Shown piece after piece: positions 6,642 to 12,171 of a stretch of 12,171 nt of DNA (positions are counted from its first letter, which is position 1; each line of letters starts with the position of its first letter). The DNA lies in NCBI GenBank assembly GCA_900754445.1, contig CAAECW010000053.1, forward strand, positions 1 through 12,171, in the 5' to 3' direction. The DNA comes from an uncultured Collinsella sp. Lineage in GTDB: Bacteria; Actinomycetota; Coriobacteriia; Coriobacteriales; Coriobacteriaceae. The position numbers and the translations under genes were made by a program. The notes under the pieces were generated by a model, which searched no databases, had not been told where the DNA came from, and saw only the letters and a list, made by a program, of their open reading frames with translations.

Positions 6642-8888
6642 ATGTCCAAGGGAGTCCACGTGGCACACAACAAACTGGAGGCGAGCCCCCAAGACCAGCG
6701 TGGTCAAGGCGGGCATGGAGCCATTCCCCTCTCCGCTGGCATGCTGCTCGTTACGCTCGGCGTCGTATACGGCGACATCGGCACGAGCCCCATGTACACC
6801 ATGAAATCAATCGTCGCCAACAACGGCGGCATCGGCACCGTCAGCGAGGACATGATCCTGGGCGCGCTTTCGCTCGTCATCTGGACCATGACGCTCGTGA
6901 CCACGGTCAAGTACGTGATTATCGCCATGAAGGCCGATAACCACAACGAAGGCGGCATCTTCGCCCTGTTTAGCCTGGTGCGCAAGGTGGCACCGTGGCT
7001 GATTCTCCCCGCCATGATCGGCGGCGCGGCGCTGCTCGCCGACGGCATCCTCACCCCCGCCGTCACGGTTACCACAGCCATCGAGGGCCTGCGCACTATC
7101 GAGTGGGGCCATGCGCTTTTGGGTGACGGCCAGACCAACGTCATCATTATTACCATCATCATTATCTGCGGCCTATTTGCCATGCAGCGCGCCGGCACCT
7201 CGTCGATCGGCAAGCTGTTCGGCCCGCTCATGACGCTGTGGTTCCTGTTCCTGGCAGGCGCCGGTCTGTTCAACATGCTCGGCAACCTGTCCATCTTGCG
7301 CGCGCTCAACCCCATTCGCGGCATTATGTTCCTGTTCTCGCCCATCAATCACTCGGGCATCATGGTGCTCGGCTTTGTCTTCCTGTCGACAACCGGTGCC
7401 GAGGCGCTCTATTCAGACATGGGCCACGTGGGCAAGGCAAACATCTATGCATCCTGGCCGTTTGTTAAGGCGGCCCTTATCCTCAACTATCTGGGTCAAG
7501 GAGCTTGGCTGCTCGCCAATAACTCCAACCCCCAGATGCTCGCGATGGATATCGTCAACCCGTTCTATATGATGCTCCCCGAGCCCCTGCGCCCCTTTGC
7601 CATCGTGCTTTCGGCCGTAGCGGCCATCATCGCCTCGCAGGCGCTCATCACCGGCTCGTTCTCGCTGGTATCCGAGGCAACCCGTCTCAATCTCATGCCG
7701 CATCTGCGCATCCACTACCCCAGCGACACCAAGGGCCAACTCTATATTCCGCTCGTCAACAACATCATGTGGGTCGGCTGTATCTTCATCGTGCTGCTGT
7801 TCCAAAACTCCGAGCGCATGGAGAGCGCCTACGGCCTCGCCATTACCGTGACCATGCTCATGACCACGACGCTTTTGACGAGCTACATCGCCGGCATCCT
7901 CAAACACAAGCTGGGCGCCTGCGTCTTCGCCCTGCTCTTTGGTGCCATTGAGCTGTGCTTCTTCGCTTCGTGCCTCACCATGTTCTTTGACGGCGGCTAC
8001 GTCATGATCTTCCTGGCCGCGCTGCTGTTTGGCCTTATGTATGTGTGGCGTCGCGGCACCGCCATCGAGCGCACGCAGACGATTCTGCTGCCCGTCTCCA
8101 AGTACATCGACCAGCTCGGCCGCCTGCGCAATGACGAGACCTATCCCGTGCTCGCTGACAATCTGGTATTTCTCACCAACAGCCCCGACCCGCTCACGCT
8201 CGACCGCGACGTGCTCTATTCCATCCTGGACAAGCACCCCAAGCGCGCTAAGGCATACTGGTTCATCAACGTGCATGTCACCGACGAGCCCTATACGCAC
8301 GAGTATTCCGTTGAGACTTTTGGCACGGACTTCCTGTTCCGCGTGCGCTTGGACCTGGGCTTTAAGGTCAATCAGCGCATCAACGCCTACCTGCGCCAGA
8401 TCGTTGGCGACCTGATGGCATCGGGCGAGCTGCCGCCGCAGCACCACACCTACTCCATCTACGAGACGCGCGGCAACGTGGGCGACTTCCGTTTTTGCAT
8501 GCTGCGCAAGATGCTTGCTCCCGAGACGGACATCAACCGCAACGACCATCGCGTGATGGCCATCAAGTATGCCGTCCGCCGCGCCTGCGGAAGCCCGGCA
8601 CGCTGGTACGGTCTTGAGAACTCGGCCATCATCATCGAGTACGTGCCTCTCTTTGCCCGCATGCGCCCGGCCGTTAAGCTCGTGCGCACCCAGGTGCCAC
8701 TCGAGGTCCAAATCGAGGAAGCCGAGGAAATGGAAGTCGATATCTTCTCGGACGACCTGGTCAACGGCAACGAAGCCGGTAGGAATATGAACGTCGATCC
8801 CACCGAGCTGCTCGAGAGCGTCGCAGATACGCCCGAACAACAGCTCGACGGCCTCGAGAGCGACCAGCTCAACGACGCCAACTTCTAG
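6642..8888 (+). CDS. kup: Kup (KUP/HAK/KT) potassium uptake transporter
   Basis: A 748-residue potassium-proton symporter of the inner membrane. Signatures are GVVYGDIGTSP (40-50), KADNHNEGGIFAL (97-109) and ADGILTPAVTV (133-143), followed by the family's twelve-helix core to about residue 480. A hydrophilic cytoplasmic domain follows (LPVSKYIDQLGRL onward) with an acidic tail (EEAEEMEVDIFSDD and the last 40 residues). It is longer than E. coli Kup (622 residues), mainly in this tail. ATG 6642 has AGGGG four bases upstream. An in-frame GTG at 6660 has a better AAGGGAG (6648-6654) five bases upstream and would remove six residues, so the start is uncertain. TATAAA at 6599-6604 may be the -10 box. 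I see no ydaO-type c-di-AMP riboswitch in the short leader. The gene is convergent with the bile salt hydrolase. Confidence 0.95.
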   Translation: MSKGVHVAHNKLEASPQDQRGQGGHGAIPLSAGMLLVTLGVVYGDIGTSPMYTMKSIVANNGGIGTVSEDMILGALSLVIWTMTLVTTVKYVIIAMKADNHNEGGIFALFSLVRKVAPWLILPAMIGGAALLADGILTPAVTVTTAIEGLRTIEWGHALLGDGQTNVIIITIIIICGLFAMQRAGTSSIGKLFGPLMTLWFLFLAGAGLFNMLGNLSILRALNPIRGIMFLFSPINHSGIMVLGFVFLSTTGAEALYSDMGHVGKANIYASWPFVKAALILNYLGQGAWLLANNSNPQMLAMDIVNPFYMMLPEPLRPFAIVLSAVAAIIASQALITGSFSLVSEATRLNLMPHLRIHYPSDTKGQLYIPLVNNIMWVGCIFIVLLFQNSERMESAYGLAITVTMLMTTTLLTSYIAGILKHKLGACVFALLFGAIELCFFASCLTMFFDGGYVMIFLAALLFGLMYVWRRGTAIERTQTILLPVSKYIDQLGRLRNDETYPVLADNLVFLTNSPDPLTLDRDVLYSILDKHPKRAKAYWFINVHVTDEPYTHEYSVETFGTDFLFRVRLDLGFKVNQRINAYLRQIVGDLMASGELPPQHHTYSIYETRGNVGDFRFCMLRKMLAPETDINRNDHRVMAIKYAVRRACGSPARWYGLENSAIIIEYVPLFARMRPAVKLVRTQVPLEVQIEEAEEMEVDIFSDDLVNGNEAGRNMNVDPTELLESVADTPEQQLDGLESDQLNDANF

Positions 8889-8908
8889 CGACGTCACAAA
8901 TCAACGAC

Positions 8909-8944
8909 AGCGGCCCTGCATCTCACGGGAGATGCAGGGCCGCT
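8909..8944. terminator. Terminator after kup, shared with the convergent hydrolase gene
   Basis: A 16-bp perfect stem (AGCGGCCCTGCATCTC with its complement) and a four-base loop, with TTT at the foot on the plus strand. It lies 20 bases after the kup stop and 23 bases beyond the convergent hydrolase stop, so it probably stops both, though the minus-strand tail is not U-rich. Confidence 0.8.
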
Positions 8945-8967
8945 TTGCATTGCAGTAAAGCTAACGG

Positions 8968-9933
8968 CTACGAACGACGCGGCTCGGGAACCACGAGCCT
9001 ATCGGGGCTCGCGCCCTCGGCATCCATCAAGCTCACGTAGCGAATCGACGGATCCCCATACATCGCGTAGTAATAATTGCCCGTGCGCGCGCTAAAGCAT
9101 CCGGTATAGATAGTCTTCTCGAACTTGCCATCGCCCATCCTGGACGCCCCCTCAATCATCACCACGCCCTCGAGTGAACGGAACATGCGGACGACGTTTT
9201 CGGTCTCGCTCTCCTTTTGCGGGTAATTGGCATTGAGGTACGCCGCCTTTACAAAACGGCTCGGCGAATAGCAGTCACCCGGAATACCGCGCATGCCGGC
9301 ACCCGCGCCATAGGGCTTGAGCTCGGCGCCACGCCATGTCGCCGTCTGCGGAAAATCGCTTGTGGCCGTAATATAGGTGCGCAGGTTTTCCATGTGCCAC
9401 GGGAAGGTGGGCTGATTGGCAAGGGTGTCGACCGGATCGTCGTATACATGCAGGCCGTCAGCCATCATCTCGACCACGATGCTGCGCTGGCTGTCGCCGA
9501 TAATCCAATGGAGCAGCGACACGCCCAGCCCCTCTCCTGCAGATTTGGCAACAATCACTGTGTCGCGCAGCGCGGCCTCGACCTCATCGACCGTCGAGAA
9601 CGTCGCTGCCACCCACAGGGGAAACTCATAGGCCGCGATATTGGTCTTTCCATCAACCGGCCCCTCGGCATACTCGGCATAACCCGGGAAATTGAGGCCC
9701 GCCACGGCGAGGCCCGCATCGTTGCCGCAATCGAAGAACATAGGGTAGTTCTTGTAATCGATGCACATACCAATCACCGCGTGTGCCGCTGTCGCGTCGT
9801 CGATAAACGAATACGGAATGTGAAACCCGCGCGGCATCACGCGAACCTGTTGGCCGTAGTCAAAGCTCCAGTCGAGGTTGCGGCCCAGATACATGTGGCC
9901 GGAATCATCGGTAAATCGAATACTCGTGCACAT
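8968..9933 (-). CDS. bsh: Bile salt hydrolase (choloylglycine hydrolase, Ntn family C59)
   Basis: A 321-residue cytoplasmic enzyme that splits glycine or taurine from conjugated bile acids. The start at 9933 (AGGAGG at 9938-9943) gives Met-Cys-Thr; removal of Met exposes catalytic Cys2, as the Ntn mechanism needs. The open frame extends 21 codons upstream, but those would bury the nucleophile. Active-site residues match Bifidobacterium BSH: Cys2, Arg18 and Asp21 in GRNLDW, Asn81 in GLNFPGY, Asn173 in ANQPTF and Arg226 in SPSRF. The family blocks FEFPLWVA-like (EFPLWVA), LLHWIIGD, SIVVEMMADG, MENLR and GIPGD are all present, and length is normal. No signal peptide is seen. The match to BSH rather than penicillin V acylase is good, but substrate preference between glyco- and tauro-conjugates is not readable. 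It marks a gut habitat. Confidence 0.95.
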   Translation of the reverse strand: MCTSIRFTDDSGHMYLGRNLDWSFDYGQQVRVMPRGFHIPYSFIDDATAAHAVIGMCIDYKNYPMFFDCGNDAGLAVAGLNFPGYAEYAEGPVDGKTNIAAYEFPLWVAATFSTVDEVEAALRDTVIVAKSAGEGLGVSLLHWIIGDSQRSIVVEMMADGLHVYDDPVDTLANQPTFPWHMENLRTYITATSDFPQTATWRGAELKPYGAGAGMRGIPGDCYSPSRFVKAAYLNANYPQKESETENVVRMFRSLEGVVMIEGASRMGDGKFEKTIYTGCFSARTGNYYYAMYGDPSIRYVSLMDAEGASPDRLVVPEPRRS

Positions 9934-9999
9934 AGCGCCTCCTAGCTTCACGTTCTCGCTAAGTTCATTGTCACCAAACAAAAAGGCGCTAAACACAAA

Positions 10000-10033
10000 A
10001 GCCCGGACATGACAACAATGTCATACCCGGGCT
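10000..10033 (-). terminator. Minus-strand terminator, likely for Def-like 2
   Basis: A 7-bp outer stem (AGCCCGG with CCGGGCT), a 2x2 internal loop, a 6-bp inner stem (ATGACA with TGTCAT) and a four-base loop. On the minus strand the hairpin is followed by TTTTGTGTTT, a good U-rich tail. It lies about 145 bases after the Def-like 2 stop and just before the hydrolase gene, so it separates the two transcripts. Confidence 0.75.
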
Positions 10034-10074
10034 ATTCAAGCAGGATAAACTCAACCAAGTTAACCCCGCAGGTC

Positions 10075-10183
10075 GTCTAAGGGGTCAAAGTGCCGCAGAT
10101 TGCCACGAAAGAGGAGCGAAGCGTACTTAAGGTACGCGAGCGACGATTGAGCGGCAAGGTGCGGCGCTTTGATCTCCTTAGAC
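10075..10183. repeat. 109-nt imperfect inverted repeat overlapping the Def-like 2 stop codon
   Basis: Paired blocks are 10075-10082 with 10176-10183 (8 bp), 10085-10097 with 10160-10172 (13 bp, one G-U), 10100-10104 with 10153-10157 (5 bp) and an apical GCGTAC with GTACGC (10121-10126 with 10132-10137, five-base loop). The right arm contains the TAA of Def-like 2. Read as minus-strand RNA it is a long folded 3' end of that mRNA. It might be a dispersed intergenic repeat, a MITE-like remnant or a structured RNA. Only one copy is in this window. Confidence 0.75.
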
Positions 10184-10597
10184 CAACTTGCCGAGACAGT
10201 GGTCGATCATATGCTGGATCATTTGTGCCTCAAAGCCCGCGTAGTCGCGGCGGCACTCCTTCATCTTGCCGTCGACGATCTGGTCAAAGGCAACCTTGCA
10301 CTTGATATAGCGCGTGGACTTGGTGATCTCATCGTGCGTCAGGCAGCTCTCCTCCATCTTGCTGGCGCCCAGGCCAAACACCAGACGGGGGTTGTAGAGC
10401 ACGTGGGGCTCGCCGGCATCGTCCAGGTAGACGCAGACCTTCTTGGTGACGCCAATCTGGTTGGCGGCAAGGCAGCCGGCATCGTCGAGCGACTTGATGG
10501 TATCGATCAGGTCCTGTGCCACCGACTCGTCCTCGACGGTCGCGACCTCGCAACGCTGGGACAGAATAGCCTCGTCGTGGCAGAGCTCTTTAATCAT
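10178..10597 (-). CDS. Short peptide deformylase-like protein 2 (catalytic Glu replaced by Met)
   Basis: A 139-residue deformylase-fold protein, paralogous to the 136-residue one at 2447-2857. Shared marks are the MIK start, AQDL/GQDL near residue 27-30, LAAN in motif 1, a YNP at 68-70, Cys85 and QHxIDHC near the C-terminus. Here motif 1 keeps Gln47 (LAANQIGV), motif 2 has drifted (ESCLT, metal ligand Cys85 kept), and motif 3 is QHMIDH: both His ligands (129, 133) remain but the general-base Glu (Glu133 in E. coli) is Met130. Hydrolysis by the known mechanism is therefore unlikely. The start at 10597 has GGAGG (10603-10607) five bases upstream; an ATG at 10609 lacks a site. TATACT on the minus strand (10636-10631) may be the -10. 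Role unknown: perhaps a binding or regulatory protein. Confidence 0.88.
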   Translation of the reverse strand: MIKELCHDEAILSQRCEVATVEDESVAQDLIDTIKSLDDAGCLAANQIGVTKKVCVYLDDAGEPHVLYNPRLVFGLGASKMEESCLTHDEITKSTRYIKCKVAFDQIVDGKMKECRRDYAGFEAQMIQHMIDHCLGKLV

Positions 10598-10729
10598 ACG
10601 TTCCTCCATAGGGGTCGTTGTAACTGCTTAAGTATACGGTACCCACACATTTTCATACGGAAAATACCGCCCGTCCGCTACAAAGCGCCGAACATCAACA
10701 TGTGAGGAACAGCAAGGTTGTAAAGGCGA

Positions 10730-10775
10730 TATAGTAAATGAGTTCGTGTCAATCGGCCTAAACTCGGGGCCGAAC
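10730..10775 (+). promoter_or_regulatory. Leader region of the purine permease gene
   Basis: TATAGT at 10730-10735 is a possible -10 with no good -35. Downstream, TCGGCC (10753-10758) pairs with GGCCGA (10768-10773), and GTTCG (10742-10746) can pair instead with CGAAC (10771-10775), so two alternative hairpins are possible just ahead of the ribosome site. The conserved purine riboswitch core is not seen here. The rest of the 10598-10790 gap shows nothing else I can support. Confidence 0.3.
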
Positions 10776-10790
10776 AAGGAAAGGGTATGC

Positions 10791-12104
10791 ATGGACGAAC
10801 TATTTCACGTCAGCGAGCGCAAGTCCACAATCGGGACCGAACTTCGCGCTGGACTGACAACGTTCCTGGCAATGGCCTACATCATTGCCGTCAACCCCGC
10901 GGTGCTCTCGGGCGCCGGCATCGATGCGGGAGCGCTCGCCTGCGCCACTTGCCTGGGCGCCGGCATCATGACCATCTGCATGGGCATCTTCGCCAACCGC
11001 CCGCTCGCCTGCGCTTCGGGCCTGGGCATCAACGCCATGATCGCGGGCATCGCCACCACCATGTGCGGCGGTGACTGGCACGTGGCCATGAGCGTTATCT
11101 TCCTCGAGGGTATCGTCATCTTGCTGCTCGTCCTTTGCGGCCTGCGCGAGGCCATCATGGACGCCATCCCCGTGGTCCTGCGCCACGCCATCTCGGTTGG
11201 CCTGGGCCTGTTCATCGCCATGATCGGCCTGTGCGACGCCGGCATCATCACCGCTGGCGCCGGTACGCTCGTCGGCCTGGGCGACATCGCCTCCCCCACC
11301 TTTATCATCGGCATCATCTCCATCGTCGTGACGGTTGCCCTGGCTTCCCGCAACGTGCCGGGCTCGCTGCTCATCGGCATCATCGTCGCCGTTATCGCCG
11401 GTATCCCGCTGGGCGTCACCCATGCGCCCGAGGGCCTCATCGCACCGCTCGACTTCTCGACCTTTGGCGCCCCGTTTGCCAGCACCGCCGATGGCAACAT
11501 GGCCATCGTGAAGGTTCTGACCGACCCGATGCTGCTCGTCGTTGCCTTCTCGCTGCTCATGAGTGACTTCTTCGACACCATGGGCACCGCGATGGCCGTC
11601 GCCAAGCAGGGCGAGTTCCTGACGGAGGACGGCAATGTCGAGGACATCCGTCCCATCCTGGTCGTCGACTCCGTGGCCGCTGCTGCCGGTGGCTTTATGG
11701 GCGTCTCCTCCATCACCACCTTCGTCGAGTCCACCTCTGGCGCTGCCGACGGTGGCCGCACGGGCCTCACCTCCGTCACCACCGGCGTGCTGTTCATTCT
11801 CGCCGCGTTCTTCTCCCCCATCGTCACCATCGTTTCCAGCGCCGCCACCTGCGGTGCTCTGGTCTACGTCGGCTACCTCATGATGAGCGAGGCCTCCGAG
11901 ATCGACTGGTCCGACGTGTCGCAGGGTTTCCCGGCGTTCATGATTGTCGCCGGCGTGCCCTTCACCTACTCCATCTCTGCCGGCATTGGTCTGGGCTTTA
12001 TCGCCTACGTGGTCGTCGCGCTCGTTAAGGGCGAGGCCTCCAAGATCAAGCCGCTCATGTGGATCGCAGCCCTTGCCTTCCTCGTCTACTTCTTTGTAGC
12101 GTAA
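10791..12104 (+). CDS. AzgA-type (NCS2 superfamily) purine permease
   Basis: A 437-residue membrane protein that takes up purine bases (guanine, hypoxanthine or adenine) by proton symport. The AzgA/PbuG pattern is clear: TTFLAMAYIIAVNP (23-36), SGLGINAMIAG (76-86), LREAIMDAIP (118-127), AISVGLGLFIAMIGL (133-147), SDFFDTMGT (258-266) and ESTSGAADGGRTGL (313-326), then the GALVYVGYLMM segment. The length and about 12-14 hydrophobic spans fit. The start at 10791 has AAGGAAAGGG (10776-10785) five bases upstream; a GTG at 10746 would add 15 residues but would put that ribosome site inside the coding region. The gene is followed by a strong terminator and stands alone, divergent from Def-like 2. 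Which purine it prefers is not readable. Confidence 0.93.
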   Translation: MDELFHVSERKSTIGTELRAGLTTFLAMAYIIAVNPAVLSGAGIDAGALACATCLGAGIMTICMGIFANRPLACASGLGINAMIAGIATTMCGGDWHVAMSVIFLEGIVILLLVLCGLREAIMDAIPVVLRHAISVGLGLFIAMIGLCDAGIITAGAGTLVGLGDIASPTFIIGIISIVVTVALASRNVPGSLLIGIIVAVIAGIPLGVTHAPEGLIAPLDFSTFGAPFASTADGNMAIVKVLTDPMLLVVAFSLLMSDFFDTMGTAMAVAKQGEFLTEDGNVEDIRPILVVDSVAAAAGGFMGVSSITTFVESTSGAADGGRTGLTSVTTGVLFILAAFFSPIVTIVSSAATCGALVYVGYLMMSEASEIDWSDVSQGFPAFMIVAGVPFTYSISAGIGLGFIAYVVVALVKGEASKIKPLMWIAALAFLVYFFVA

Positions 12105-12130
12105 CGGCAAAGCTGCCAAAGCAGAACACC

Positions 12131-12170
12131 AAAGCGCGGAGTCGCATCGAGCGGCTCCGCGCTTTTTTTA
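12131..12170 (+). terminator. Strong intrinsic terminator of the purine permease gene
   Basis: A 15-bp stem with one G-U pair (12131-12145 with 12151-12165), a five-base loop ATCGA, and an unbroken T tract ending at the window edge. It begins 27 bases after the stop codon. Confidence 0.92.
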
Positions 12171-12171
12171 A

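Noticed and set aside
7413..8897. 494-codon minus-strand open frame antisense to kup
   Set aside because: Low-complexity His/Asp/Glu-rich translation in the shadow of a well-supported Kup gene; no ribosome site or family match.
10598..10790. Purine riboswitch before the purine permease
   Set aside because: The conserved three-way junction and loop sequences of the purine riboswitch are not visible.
10800..12119. 439-codon minus-strand open frame antisense to the purine permease
   Set aside because: Gly/Asp/His-rich shadow of the AzgA coding frame; it also runs through the permease terminator region.

Overview
The window looks like a chromosomal segment of a high-GC gut actinobacterium, most likely a Coriobacteriia member such as Collinsella. 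The reasons are the GC-rich wobble positions, strong AGGAGG-type ribosome sites, a bile salt hydrolase very like the Bifidobacterium enzyme, and an XRE-transaminase fusion. The genus is an inference from gene content; no rRNA or other marker is present. The gene content looks chromosomal: no insertion sequence, phage gene, tRNA, rRNA or CRISPR array was seen.

Layout, left to right. (1) 1-674, minus: 5' part of an acidic protein with a MarR-like winged helix and an RGG-rich tail, cut by the window edge. (2) 827-2242, minus: a 14-TM DHA2-type MFS exporter. (3) 2447-2857, plus: a short peptide deformylase-like protein (Def-like 1), convergent with (4) across a shared terminator. (4) 2932-4452, minus: an XRE helix-turn-helix fused to an AlaA-type alanine transaminase. 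It has an internal in-frame ribosome site at the domain junction and four GTTCAATTT boxes upstream. (5) 4615-5472, minus: a LysR regulator divergent from (6) 5591-6502, plus: an EamA/DMT transporter. (7) 6642-8888, plus: a Kup potassium transporter, convergent with (8) 8968-9933, minus: a bile salt hydrolase. (9) 10178-10597, minus: a second short deformylase-like protein (Def-like 2), whose stop codon lies in a 109-nt imperfect inverted repeat. (10) 10791-12104, plus: an AzgA-type purine permease with a strong terminator at the window end.

The genes are mostly single transcription units separated by hairpin terminators, and four encode transporters (drug or solute efflux, EamA metabolite transport, K+ uptake, purine uptake). 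No long operon is visible, and no stretch over 300 bases lacks a gene. The longest gaps are 10598-10790 and 9934-10177, and the second is filled by two structured elements.

The strongest leads are the XRE-AlaA fusion with its likely operator cluster and internal start, and the pair of short deformylase paralogs. Each paralog has lost a different active-site residue: Gln to Met in one, catalytic Glu to Met in the other.
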